DNA from: Gammaproteobacteria bacterium UBA5109
GTDB lineage: Bacteria > Pseudomonadota > Gammaproteobacteria > Pseudomonadales > Pseudohongiellaceae
NCBI GenBank assembly: GCA_002414385.1
Contig: DHZH01000006.1
Location: forward strand, 186,001 to 250,000
DNA: 64,000 bases
Reading direction: 5' to 3'
Numbering within the stretch: position 1 is the first letter of the stretch; every line of letters begins with the position of its first letter. This document shows positions 42,518 to 53,122 of this stretch, in pieces. Position numbers and translations under genes: made by a program. The notes under the pieces are model-generated. The model did no database searches. It saw only the letters and a list, made by a program, of their open reading frames with translations, and was not told where the DNA came from.

Positions 42518-44095
42518 ATGAAAAATTCAGTTCGCAATCGACAATTGAAACCCAGACTGATCATTACGGCTATGCTGATATTGGCTATCAGCGCCTGTTC
42601 CGAAGCGCCGCCGGCCTATGAGCTGATACTGCGTGGCGGAACAATTATTGATGGCAGTTCACAGCCTGGTTTTACGGGTGATGTGGCCATCAATGGCGAT
42701 ATGATTGTGGCCATCGGCGATCTTGGTGAGGCAAGTGGGCAGATGGAGATCGACGTCAGTGGTCAGGTAGTGGCGCCGGGTTTTATCAATATTCACAGTC
42801 ATTCGGTTGGCGATGCGCTGGCCACGGCAGTGAACATGATCAGCCAGGGCGTGACGACTGAAATCATGAATTCCGATGGCAGAAGCCCGCTGGATATCGA
42901 AACGCAGTTTACAGGTTTTGCGCAAAATGGCCTTGCCCTGAACGTGGGCGGATATGTCGGCTTTAACAGTGTCTGGGAAGAAGTCGTCGGACTGGAAGAT
43001 ACCCGGCCGACGCAGGCCCAGATTACCGAAATGCAGAATTTGATCCGCTCGGCACTGGAAGATGGTGTCTGGGGTGTATCGGCGGGGCTTGATTATGTAC
43101 CCGGCTACTATGCAGAAACACAGGAAGTCATCGCCGTACTGGATCCCTTCGATGACTGGAACGTGGTGTTTACCAATCATGATCGCCTGACTCCGGAAAC
43201 GGATTACAGTTCCATCATCGGCATGACTGAAACCATCACCATTGGGGAAGCAGCCGGGCTGGTACCGCTGGTGACCCACATGAAAGTTCAGGGCTGGGAA
43301 CAGGGCAAAGCCGGTGAAATTCTTGAAGCAATGCGTGTGGCTGAAACTACCAATTCCGAAGGCGCCGTGGCAGACGTCTATCCCTATCTGGCCGGTGCCA
43401 CCGGACTGTCGGCATTGATTATTCCAGGCTGGGCCCAGGCTGGCGGCCGGGCGGCCATGCTGGAACGTTTTCAGGATCCCGAACTGCGTGCGCAAATTAT
43501 TGCAGAAGCCGAACAGGCAATGGAGTTACGCTGGGGCGGCGCTTCTGGTGTTTTTGTCATGAGTAACCAGCAGGAGCTGACTGACATCATGGCAGATTTT
43601 GGCACAGACTCGGCTGGTGAAGCAGTAATCCGCGTACTACAGGAGGCAGACAGTGGTGTGATTCTGCGCTTTGGCAGTGAGGAAGACCTGATAGAAATCA
43701 TGCAGCATCCCACGGTTTCCATTGCCTGTGACTGTGATGCGGTGCCGGAAGGTGCACGGGTGCATCCACGTTACTGGGGAACTTTTCCCAAAGTGCTGGG
43801 TGAATATGTTCGGGAAAAACAGGCTTTAAGTCTGGAGCAGGCCATTTACAAAATGACCTGGCTGCCGGCAAAGACCATTGGCATTACTGACAGGGGACTG
43901 CTGAAGCCGGGCATGGCAGCAGATATCACCGTGTTCGATCCGCAAACGGTCATTGATCATGCCACCTATGAAAACCCGACAGCCAGACCGGTTGGCATCA
44001 ATTACGTCATCGTTAACGGAGAATTTGCTCTCAGCGAAGGCGTGGTAAGCGGTGCCAATTCAGGTGAAGTGCTGGCAAGACCCAGACCATTTTAA
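42518..44095 (+). CDS. Exported N-acyl-D-amino acid deacylase (D-aminoacylase)
   Basis: A 525-residue amidohydrolase with a lipoprotein signal (LAISAC, Cys27), so it is probably periplasmic and lipid-anchored. The family body begins ELILRGGTIIDGSSQPGFTGDVAINGDMI, followed by the metal motif APGFINIHSHS (His93, His95). The C-terminal dAA region (ADITVFDPQTVIDHATYENPTARPVGINYVIVNG) is characteristic of D-aminoacylases. It releases free D-amino acids from N-acylated forms. Being last in an operon with a transporter, DadA and RidA, it would feed D-amino acids to uptake and oxidation. The family's usual Asp after the HxH is Ser here, a point to check. Confidence 0.82.
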   Translation: MKNSVRNRQLKPRLIITAMLILAISACSEAPPAYELILRGGTIIDGSSQPGFTGDVAINGDMIVAIGDLGEASGQMEIDVSGQVVAPGFINIHSHSVGDALATAVNMISQGVTTEIMNSDGRSPLDIETQFTGFAQNGLALNVGGYVGFNSVWEEVVGLEDTRPTQAQITEMQNLIRSALEDGVWGVSAGLDYVPGYYAETQEVIAVLDPFDDWNVVFTNHDRLTPETDYSSIIGMTETITIGEAAGLVPLVTHMKVQGWEQGKAGEILEAMRVAETTNSEGAVADVYPYLAGATGLSALIIPGWAQAGGRAAMLERFQDPELRAQIIAEAEQAMELRWGGASGVFVMSNQQELTDIMADFGTDSAGEAVIRVLQEADSGVILRFGSEEDLIEIMQHPTVSIACDCDAVPEGARVHPRYWGTFPKVLGEYVREKQALSLEQAIYKMTWLPAKTIGITDRGLLKPGMAADITVFDPQTVIDHATYENPTARPVGINYVIVNGEFALSEGVVSGANSGEVLARPRPF

Positions 44096-44104
44096 AGGGG
44101 CCTG

Positions 44105-45235
44105 CTATTGCCTGAGCACTTTCTTTAATGCACTCAGGCAATAAAGTACATTGCCGGCATTGGCGGAATAGCCCATCAGGCCGATGCGCCATAATTTGCC
44201 GGCACTGTCACCAAGACCAGCACCAATTTCAAGATTGTAATCATTCAGTAATTGCGCGCGTACACTCGCATCATCCACCCCTTCAGGAATACGTACTGCG
44301 TTCAGCTGTGGCAGGCGTTCTGCTTCCGGCACACTGAGCTCAAGACCCAGTTCCTGCAGACCGGCTTTGAGCGATTCATGTTGCTGACGGTGACGCTGCC
44401 AGGAATTTTCCAGACCTTCTTCATGCAGGATACACAGTGCTTCGTGCAGGGCATACAGGGGATTGATCGGCGCCGTATGATGATAGGCACGTTTACCCTC
44501 ACCCTCCCAGTAACCGAGAATAAGACTCAGATCCAGGAACCAGGATTGGCACTTGGATTGACGCTTACTGACTTTTTCCATCGCCGCCTCATTAAAAGTG
44601 ACGGGCGATAGACCCGGAATGCAGGACAGACACTTTTGTGTGCCGGAATAAACTGCATCCAGTTTCCATTCATCCACTTTCAGGGGCACACCGCCCAGCG
44701 AGGTGACGGTATCGACTATGGTCAGGCAATCATGTTCATGCGCGAGTTTGGCCAGTGTCTGGGCATCCGATAATGCGCCGGTTGAGGTTTCCGCGTGGAC
44801 AAAAGCCAGAAGACTGGCATCCGGGTTTGCCTTCAGGGCCTGCTCCACTTTTTCGGGATCAACTGCACGTCCCCAGGGATCATCGACGATAACTGCTTCA
44901 CCGCCACAACGAATGACGTTTTCCAGCATCCGGCCGCCAAACGCGCCGTTTCGACAGACAATGACTTTATCACCGGGTTCAAGCATATTGACGAAGCAGC
45001 ACTCCATGCCGGCGGAGCCCGGGGCAGAAATGGGCATGGTCACTTCGTTGCCGGTTTGAAAGGCATCCCGTAATAACTGTTTCAGTTCATCCATCATGCC
45101 GATAAACAGGGGATCCAGATGGCCGATCGTGGGACGGGAAAGCGCCTCCAGTACCCGCGGATGAACATCGGAAGGACCGGGACCCATCAGGGTGCGTTCA
45201 AGGGGGTGAAAGGAAGTGATGGTATTTTTCTGCAT
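44105..45235 (-). CDS. Class V PLP aminotransferase (alanine/serine-glyoxylate type), second copy
   Basis: A 376-residue class V enzyme from the ATG at 45235 with an AGGA ribosome site; an ATG at 45241 would add two residues. PLP features are SAPGSAGMECC, the aspartate of TIVDTVTSLGG (Asp177 counted from 45241), and the Schiff-base lysine in YSGTQKCLSC (Lys203). It differs clearly from the copy at 3.5 kb. The likely reaction is glyoxylate plus alanine or serine to glycine. Nearby enzymes for 2-hydroxyacids (LldD-like oxidase, D-2-hydroxyacid dehydrogenase) and the lactate permease fit a glycolate/glyoxylate/hydroxypyruvate network. Confidence 0.84.
   Translation of the reverse strand: MQKNTITSFHPLERTLMGPGPSDVHPRVLEALSRPTIGHLDPLFIGMMDELKQLLRDAFQTGNEVTMPISAPGSAGMECCFVNMLEPGDKVIVCRNGAFGGRMLENVIRCGGEAVIVDDPWGRAVDPEKVEQALKANPDASLLAFVHAETSTGALSDAQTLAKLAHEHDCLTIVDTVTSLGGVPLKVDEWKLDAVYSGTQKCLSCIPGLSPVTFNEAAMEKVSKRQSKCQSWFLDLSLILGYWEGEGKRAYHHTAPINPLYALHEALCILHEEGLENSWQRHRQQHESLKAGLQELGLELSVPEAERLPQLNAVRIPEGVDDASVRAQLLNDYNLEIGAGLGDSAGKLWRIGLMGYSANAGNVLYCLSALKKVLRQ
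44106..44143. terminator. 11-bp palindrome at the convergent gene ends
   Basis: TATTGCCTGAG (44106-44116) and CTCAGGCAATA (44133-44143) form a perfect stem with a 16-nt loop. It lies within the last codons of the minus-strand aminotransferase, 10 bp from the stop of the plus-strand deacylase. It may end both transcripts, although neither side has a clear T-run. Confidence 0.45.
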
Positions 45236-45396
45236 TGTCATCCTGGAAAATATGTCTGTCTGTTTTTATTGTGATGGGAACCAGATGTCGCCTGTGTTCA
45301 CCGTGTATCGGGCAAAGCATTGCAATACACGGCCAGGCTATGCACTATAAACGCCTTCTTGTGATACTTGCAATAAGGGATAGGGAGTAAGCACAG

Positions 45397-46551
45397 ATGT
45401 TCATGCGCCTGAAAGATGTTCGTAATGTTGCCGATTTTCGCAAGATGGCCAGGCAACGCCTGCCTGGACCCATCTTCCATTACATCGATGGCGCCGCTGA
45501 CGATGAAGTTACCTATCGCCGCAATACTTCCGCCTACGATGAGGTAGACCTGGTACCCAATGTGTTGGCCGGGGTCGAAGACATCGATTTATCAACCACA
45601 GTGTTGGGACAAAAGATCGGCATGCCACTGTTCCTGGCACCGACAGCCCTGCAACGGCTTTTTCATCATGATGGCGAGCTGGCCGTTGGCAGGGCAGCTG
45701 AAAAATACAATACGATTTTCGGCGTGTCTTCACTTGGGACCGTCAGTGTGGAAAAAATTGGCGAGACCATCAGCACGCCCAAACTGTTTCAGCTTTATTA
45801 TCACAAGGACAAAGAGCTCACCCGCAGCATGATAGATCGCTGCAGGGAAGCCGGATTTGATAGCCTGGCCCTGACCGTGGATACCATCGTCGGCGGCAAC
45901 CGGGAAAGGGATTTATATACCGGCTTCACCACACCGCCACGCTTAAGTCTGAAAAGTCTGCTGAGTTTCATGACGCACCCGGCATGGGCATTCAATTATT
46001 TCACCCATGAAAAATTTGAACTGTCCCAGCTCAAGGATTATGTAAAAGAAGGTTCCAATCTGTCGATTACCGTCGCGGATTATTTTAATGTCATGATGGA
46101 TCAGAGCATGGACTGGAAGGCTGCCGAGGAAATTGCCAGCTACTGGGGAAAAACTTTTGTGCTCAAGGGCATCATGTCCGTCGAGGATGCCAGGCGCGCG
46201 GTGGATATCGGGGCCAGCGCCATCATGGTCTCCAATCATGGTGGCAGACAACTCGATGGTTCACGCGCACCTTTTGACCAGCTGGCCGAGATCGTTGATG
46301 CAGTGGGGGATCAAATCGATGTGATCTGTGATGGCGGCATACGGCGCGGCACGCATATCCTCAAGGCATTGTCAGTCGGGGCCAAAGCCTGCTCGGGTGG
46401 CAGGCTCTATCTATACGCTCTGGCAGCAGCCGGACAGCCAGGCGTGGAAAAAGCCCTCTCACTCCTGCACAGCGAACTGCTCAGGGATATGAAACTGATG
46501 GGCTGTAAATCGGTAAAGGATTTGCATCGCGGCAACCTGCGTTTCCGCTAG
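45397..46551 (+). CDS. FMN-dependent L-2-hydroxyacid dehydrogenase (LldD/glycolate oxidase family)
   Basis: A 384-residue FMN enzyme. It shows the N-terminal FHYIDGAADDEVTYRRN (Tyr29), FMN-binding PLFLAPTALQRL, and the active-site His and Arg in IMVSNHGGRQLDG (His281, Arg284), with Lys257 near the FMN (FVLKGIM). The family oxidises L-lactate, glycolate, mandelate or related acids. Length and neighbours (lactate permease, D-2-hydroxyacid dehydrogenase) favour L-lactate or glycolate, with electrons to the respiratory chain as in LldD. It diverges from the aminotransferase gene and converges with the next gene. Confidence 0.87.
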   Translation: MFMRLKDVRNVADFRKMARQRLPGPIFHYIDGAADDEVTYRRNTSAYDEVDLVPNVLAGVEDIDLSTTVLGQKIGMPLFLAPTALQRLFHHDGELAVGRAAEKYNTIFGVSSLGTVSVEKIGETISTPKLFQLYYHKDKELTRSMIDRCREAGFDSLALTVDTIVGGNRERDLYTGFTTPPRLSLKSLLSFMTHPAWAFNYFTHEKFELSQLKDYVKEGSNLSITVADYFNVMMDQSMDWKAAEEIASYWGKTFVLKGIMSVEDARRAVDIGASAIMVSNHGGRQLDGSRAPFDQLAEIVDAVGDQIDVICDGGIRRGTHILKALSVGAKACSGGRLYLYALAAAGQPGVEKALSLLHSELLRDMKLMGCKSVKDLHRGNLRFR

Positions 46552-46557
46552 GCCTGT

Positions 46558-47544
46558 TTACCTGGGGGAAACCAGATCGGGCGGGCTGTACCCGGCAAAA
46601 AACGCTTTCAGGTTTTTCAGGACACGCAATCCCATGGCAGTCCGGGTTTCCAGTGTGGCGCTACCCAGGTGGGGCAGGAGCACGACATTTTTCATTGCCA
46701 GCAGGCTCGCCGGAATTTCCGGCTCGCGGGCATAGACATCAAGCCCGGCGCCGGCAATTGCCCCATTCTGCAGGGCCGCAATCAGGGCATCTTCATCAAT
46801 GACATCGCCACGCGAAGTATTAATCACAAAAGCATGTTTCGGTAGCAGGGAAAGCGTGTCTGCATTGAGCAGATGCCTTGTCGCATCACCGCCGGGGCAG
46901 TGCAGGGAAAGATAATCACATCGCGGCAACATGGCCTCCAGACTGCCACAATACTCGGCTTGCAGATCACCCTGGACCTCCGCATGCAGAGGCTTGCGGT
47001 TATGGTAAAGCACCTTCATGCCAAAACCCTTGCTGGCCCGTTGTGCCGTGGCCAGTCCGATTCGGCCCATGCCGATGATGCCCAGTGTTTTTCCACTGAC
47101 CATGGTGCCCAGTAACTGGGTAGGGTACCAGCCGGACCACTGCTTGCTGCGAACCAATCTTTCTCCTTCTCCGGCTCGCCTGGCCAGCATGAGCAGGATT
47201 GTCATGGCCAGGTCGGCTGTCGCGTCGGTCAGTACATCGGGCGTATTGGTGATGCTGATACCAAGCTTCCCGGCTGCAGACAGGGCGATATGATTGAAGC
47301 CGACACCGAAATTCGCAAGTATGCGGGTTCTGGGGGAACTGATGCCCTGGAAAAGATCTGCGTGTATATTGTCGGTGACAGTGGGGCAGATGGCATCGAA
47401 ATTCTGCAGGGCATCCCGCCATTGATCATCCGCAAGCGGGGTGTCAGAGGGGTTCAGGCTTACATCAAAATGTTCCTGAAAAGCTGCCTCCACTTCATCG
47501 GGCAAATGTCGTGTCAGTAATACCTTGATGTCTGACAATTGCAA
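46558..47544 (-). CDS. D-2-hydroxyacid dehydrogenase (glyoxylate/hydroxypyruvate reductase type)
   Basis: A 328-residue NAD(P)-dependent enzyme of the D-isomer 2-hydroxyacid dehydrogenase family. The Rossmann motif is GIIGMGRIG (residues 155-163), and the catalytic triad is present: Arg245 (NTSRGDVID), Glu274 (YAREPEIP) and His292 (LPHLGSA). The signature LANFGVGFNHIALSAAG fits D-glycerate dehydrogenases and hydroxypyruvate or glyoxylate reductases. It would reduce hydroxypyruvate from the adjacent aminotransferase reaction to D-glycerate. It converges with the FMN dehydrogenase, leaving a 6-bp gap. Confidence 0.86.
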   Translation of the reverse strand: MQLSDIKVLLTRHLPDEVEAAFQEHFDVSLNPSDTPLADDQWRDALQNFDAICPTVTDNIHADLFQGISSPRTRILANFGVGFNHIALSAAGKLGISITNTPDVLTDATADLAMTILLMLARRAGEGERLVRSKQWSGWYPTQLLGTMVSGKTLGIIGMGRIGLATAQRASKGFGMKVLYHNRKPLHAEVQGDLQAEYCGSLEAMLPRCDYLSLHCPGGDATRHLLNADTLSLLPKHAFVINTSRGDVIDEDALIAALQNGAIAGAGLDVYAREPEIPASLLAMKNVVLLPHLGSATLETRTAMGLRVLKNLKAFFAGYSPPDLVSPR

Positions 47545-47611
47545 CTTCCTCCTTTTTTATTTCTGATTGATACCAATGTAGCTTTATCTGCCGGGCATGG
47601 GAAGAGCCCAG

Positions 47612-47629
47612 GCCCGGTTAGCACCGGGC
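47612..47629. other. GC-rich hairpin in the divergent gap upstream of the small membrane protein
   Basis: GCCCGG (47612-47617) and CCGGGC (47624-47629) enclose TTAGCA. It lies between the divergent D-2-hydroxyacid dehydrogenase and a small gene. There is no T-run, so an operator or structural role is as likely as termination. Confidence 0.3.
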
Positions 47630-47715
47630 TAGACATTACCGGAAAGAGCTTATACCCTCATTTTTGCCTGTCTGTTCTGTGGGAAGTTGGACAATTCACC
47701 TGAAGGGAATATTAA

Positions 47716-47865
47716 ATGAACGATGATAAGACGGATGATAAGACGGATGAGGTACTAGACCACCTGAAAGCAATCAGGAAATCATTAAATTCGCTGGTGA
47801 GTTATGGGGCCTTTGCCACATTGATTTTGATACTGGCGTTATTGGGTGGATTCTTTTTTTATTAG
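47716..47865 (+). CDS. Small single-helix membrane protein (49 aa)
   Basis: A 49-residue open frame with ATG at 47716 and an AAGGGAA ribosome site 8 bp ahead. The first part is charged and helical (MNDDKTDDKTDEVLDHLKAI) with a 12-bp tandem DNA repeat (GATGATAAGACG twice, 47722-47745) encoding DDKTDDKT. The second part is a membrane helix (YGAFATLILILALLGGFFFY) ending at the stop. The tail-anchored layout suits a regulator or partner of a membrane complex. It precedes the lactate permease by 76 bp and could be translated with it. No family was recognised. Confidence 0.6.
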   Translation: MNDDKTDDKTDEVLDHLKAIRKSLNSLVSYGAFATLILILALLGGFFFY

Positions 47866-47941
47866 AACTCTGCCCGGACAGACAAAAGCTATCGATACTC
47901 CTAAAACAAAAATTAAATTATAAGAATAATAAGGGGGCTTT

Positions 47942-49552
47942 ATGTGGCAGCAGGAATACCTTCCGCTTGGTAACAGTCTTGCCCTGTCTTCACTCGCTGC
48001 AGCCTTCCCGATATTCGTTCTGCTGATCCTGATTGGCGTGTTACGTAAACCGGCCTGGGTGGCAGGATTGTCCGGTTTGCTGGCTGCGGTGCTGGTGGCG
48101 CTGTTGATATACGGTATGCCACTGCCGCAGATGGTCAGTTCAGTCAGCATGGGGGCAGCCTTCGGACTTTTTCCCATCGGCTGGATCGTGTTCTGGGCAG
48201 TGGTGCTGTACCGGCTCACTGCCGATACCGGGCATTTCGAAGTCATCAAGGATTCCATCGGCGGCCTGACCACTGACCGCCGCATTCAGGCAATACTGAT
48301 TGCCTTTGCGCTGGGTGCTTTTATCGAAGGCGCGGCAGGATTTGGTACTCCGGTTGCCGTTGCTGCAGCCATGCTGACCGGCCTGGGTTTTTCGCCGTTT
48401 TTTGCCGCCGGGATCTGCCTGCTTGCCAATACCGCACCCGTTGCTTTCGGATCGATTGGCATCCCCGTCATTACCCTGGCCGGTATCACCGGACTGCCGG
48501 AAAATGAACTGAGTGCCTGGGTTGGACGATTGTGTGCTCCGGTTGCCCTGTTTATCCCGGCTTACCTGGTGATGGTGATGGGAGGCTGGAAGGGGCTGAA
48601 AGGAGTGTTGCCGGCAGCTGCTGTGTGCGGTATCTGTTTCGCTTCCATGCAGTATTTCATGTCCAACTATGTGGGGCCTGAACTGGTGGATATCGTGGCG
48701 TCCCTATCCGCCATTATCGGTTTAGTGGTTCTGCTCAAACTCTGGCAGCCTTCGGATGATTTCGTCTGGGAAGGCGAAACACAGGCAAGTATGACAATAA
48801 ATTCACATGGTTTCGGACGCACTGTACTGGCCTGGTCGCCTTACCTGTTTCTGGTGTTTTTTGTTTTGCTCTGGGGCAGTGGTGTCATTGGCGAACTGTT
48901 AAACAGTGCCACAGTTGTTTTTCAGTGGCCCGGTCTGCATAACCAGATCATTCAGGGGACACCGGTTGTTGATACCCCCACACCCTATGCTGCCACTTAT
49001 TCACTCAACTGGATTTCCGCGGCTGGCTCTGCCTGCGGCCTGGCAACAGTGGTATCGGCCATTGTATTCAGAATGTCAGTTGCTGATTACTTTAAATTGC
49101 TGGCATCTGTCCTGCACCAGTTATCCTACAGCCTGTTGACCATCGCGTCTGTTCTCGGACTGGCGTTTCTGATGAATTATTCCGGGGCAACCGTTACGCT
49201 GGGCCTGGCCTTTGCCGCTACCGGCACACTGTTCCCCTTCTTCAGTGCCATGCTCGGTTGGCTCGGGGTTTTTCTGACCGGCAGTGATACTTCAGCCAAT
49301 GCCCTGTTCGGTAATTTACAGGTAGTCACCGCAAATACACTGGGTCTGGATCCTACACTGATGGCCTCAGCCAATTCAGCCGGCGGGGTCATGGGCAAGA
49401 TGATCAGCCTGCAATCACTGGCAGTCGCAGTGGCCGCAACCGGCATGTCACGGTCCGAGGAAGGAAAACTGTTCCGTTTTACTTTCAGGCACAGTGTCTT
49501 TCTGGCGGTGGTGCTTGGTTTGTTAACCTCGGTTTATGCCTACCTTATATAA
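47942..49552 (+). CDS. lctP: L-lactate permease (LctP family)
   Basis: A 536-residue membrane protein with about 13 hydrophobic segments, the usual size for LctP/LldP permeases. Family landmarks are LGAFIEGAAGFGTPVAVAAAMLTGLGFSPFFAAGICLLANTAPVAFGSIGIPV (residues ~118-175) and SDTSANALFGNLQVVTANTLG near residue 455. It imports L- or D-lactate and glycolate with protons. A strong GGGGG ribosome site precedes the ATG. It provides substrate for the FMN-dependent dehydrogenase at 45.4 kb and perhaps for the FAD/Fe-S enzyme at the window start. Confidence 0.9.
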   Translation: MWQQEYLPLGNSLALSSLAAAFPIFVLLILIGVLRKPAWVAGLSGLLAAVLVALLIYGMPLPQMVSSVSMGAAFGLFPIGWIVFWAVVLYRLTADTGHFEVIKDSIGGLTTDRRIQAILIAFALGAFIEGAAGFGTPVAVAAAMLTGLGFSPFFAAGICLLANTAPVAFGSIGIPVITLAGITGLPENELSAWVGRLCAPVALFIPAYLVMVMGGWKGLKGVLPAAAVCGICFASMQYFMSNYVGPELVDIVASLSAIIGLVVLLKLWQPSDDFVWEGETQASMTINSHGFGRTVLAWSPYLFLVFFVLLWGSGVIGELLNSATVVFQWPGLHNQIIQGTPVVDTPTPYAATYSLNWISAAGSACGLATVVSAIVFRMSVADYFKLLASVLHQLSYSLLTIASVLGLAFLMNYSGATVTLGLAFAATGTLFPFFSAMLGWLGVFLTGSDTSANALFGNLQVVTANTLGLDPTLMASANSAGGVMGKMISLQSLAVAVAATGMSRSEEGKLFRFTFRHSVFLAVVLGLLTSVYAYLI

Positions 49553-49622
49553 GGAAATTTCCAGTAAAAAAGGTTTAAACTATTTTTAACTGAAGTAATG
49601 TACTGGCTTTTCTGCGGTTTAC

Positions 49623-51578
<1,956 letters not shown>

Positions 51579-51853
51579 AAGCAAATTCTAAAGGATTGCG
51601 CAAACAAAGTGGCAAATGAAAGTTTTTTGTGCCTGCCTGTCCCCGGGCTTAAGAATCCGTCAGGGCAGTGACAGTTGAATAAGGGCTCCTTCCGGAGACA
51701 TTCAAGTGGCAAACCGAATACCTGGTGTGCCATGTGTCAGGCTAAACAGGAAAGCGCAATGTCCGAAATAAAAATTTCTGCCCTCCTGCGAGCCGGCCGG
51801 CAAAATGCTATAGTCGGTAACCCACACTCCTAATTCAAGGAATACAGCTCACC

Positions 51854-53044
51854 ATGAAGCTTGCCATTTTATCCCGCGGCCCGAAGTCGTACAGTACCAG
51901 ACGTCTGAAAGAGGCCGCACTGCAGCGTGATCATAAAGTTAAAATTCTGGATACGCTCAAATTCAGCATTGATCTGCGCCAGGGAATTCCTGATCTGTAT
52001 TATCAACAGAAGCCTTTATCGGATTATGATGCGATCCTGCCAAGAATCGGTGCTTCCATTACCTATTACGGCACGGCAGTGGTCAGGCAGTTTCAGCAAA
52101 TGGATGTGTTCTGTGCCAATACTGCGCACGGGATTATCAATTCCAGGGATAAATTAAGAAGCCTGCAGATTCTGAGCAGGCATCACATTGGTATTCCGGC
52201 AACGGCATTTGTGCGTGATAAAAAAGATGTTATCCCTGCGATTGACAGGGTGGGCGGAGCGCCTGTTGTGATCAAACTGATTGAGGGAACACAGGGGATA
52301 GGCGTCCTGCTGGCTGATACGAAAAAACAGGCGGAGTCGATTATCGAGCTGCTGCAAAGCCAGAAACAGAACGTATTAATCCAGAAGTTTGTTGCCGAGA
52401 GCAAGGGCAAGGATATTCGCGCCCTGGTGGTTGGTGACCGGGTCGTTGCGGCGATGAGAAGAGTGGCTCAGGGTCAGGAATTCCGCAGCAATGTTCATCG
52501 CGGCGGCCTGGCTGAACCGGTAGAGCTGGATGAACAGTATACGGAAACAGCCGTGCGCTCTGCTCAAATTCTGGGCCTGCAGGTTGCCGGTGTGGACATG
52601 TTGGAGGGCGCGAAAGGACCCCAGGTGATGGAGGTGAATTCCTCTCCCGGTCTTGAAGGAATTGAAACCTGTACGGATCTGGATATCGCCGGCGCCATCA
52701 TTGACTATATTGCAGCCCAGGTGGATTTTCCTGAAATTGATCTGCGCCAGCGCCTGACCGTAAGCAAAGGCTATGGTGTCAGTGAAATATATGTGCCGGA
52801 AGGGTCCAAGTTTATCGGCAACTCTATTGCCGATCTCGAACTTTTTGAAAAGGACGTCAATGTGCTGACCCTGTACCGCGGGAAAAAAGTCATTCCCAAT
52901 CCGCGCTCTGCCCGTATCATTGAAGCGAATGACAAGCTGCTCTGTTTTGGCAAGATGGAGTCAATGAGGGAAATGATTCCCAGCAAGACCCGTCGCAGAC
53001 GCAGACCTGAAATCCTGGATCTGGTGTCAAACGAGCTTTCATGA
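51854..53044 (+). CDS. RimK-like ATP-grasp ligase fused to a C-terminal TrkA-C (RCK_C)-like domain
   Basis: A 396-residue protein. Residues 1-~295 are a RimK-type ATP-grasp glutamate ligase: LAILSRGPKSYSTRRLKEAA, PRIGASITYYGTAVVRQFQ, PVVIKLIEGTQGIGVLLAD, and the metal-binding VMEVNSSPGLEGIE. E. coli RimK ends at about residue 300. The extra ~90 residues (SKGYGVSEIYVPEGSKFIGN, then KDVNVLTLYRGKKVIPNP and ANDKLLCFGKME) have the beta-alpha pattern of RCK_C/TrkA-C ligand-sensing domains of K+ channels and transporters. That fusion suggests ligand control of the ligase. The next gene is an M14 deacylase. The family adds glutamate to proteins or small molecules. Confidence 0.82.
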   Translation: MKLAILSRGPKSYSTRRLKEAALQRDHKVKILDTLKFSIDLRQGIPDLYYQQKPLSDYDAILPRIGASITYYGTAVVRQFQQMDVFCANTAHGIINSRDKLRSLQILSRHHIGIPATAFVRDKKDVIPAIDRVGGAPVVIKLIEGTQGIGVLLADTKKQAESIIELLQSQKQNVLIQKFVAESKGKDIRALVVGDRVVAAMRRVAQGQEFRSNVHRGGLAEPVELDEQYTETAVRSAQILGLQVAGVDMLEGAKGPQVMEVNSSPGLEGIETCTDLDIAGAIIDYIAAQVDFPEIDLRQRLTVSKGYGVSEIYVPEGSKFIGNSIADLELFEKDVNVLTLYRGKKVIPNPRSARIIEANDKLLCFGKMESMREMIPSKTRRRRRPEILDLVSNELS

Positions 53045-53122
53045 GAATAATTGTCCGGTCATTCATAAATAAGAAATTTTGAAATGACCAGATTGTTTAT
53101 CCATTAATACGGAACAATTTTT

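Noticed and set aside
42659..43495. 278-codon minus-strand frame antisense to the D-aminoacylase gene
   Set aside because: It is fully antisense to a well-supported gene and its composition (many His, Arg, Cys) is typical of a shadow frame.
47839..48285. 148-codon minus-strand frame under the lactate permease start
   Set aside because: It is antisense to a strong LctP gene with a GGGGG ribosome site and shows no protein features.
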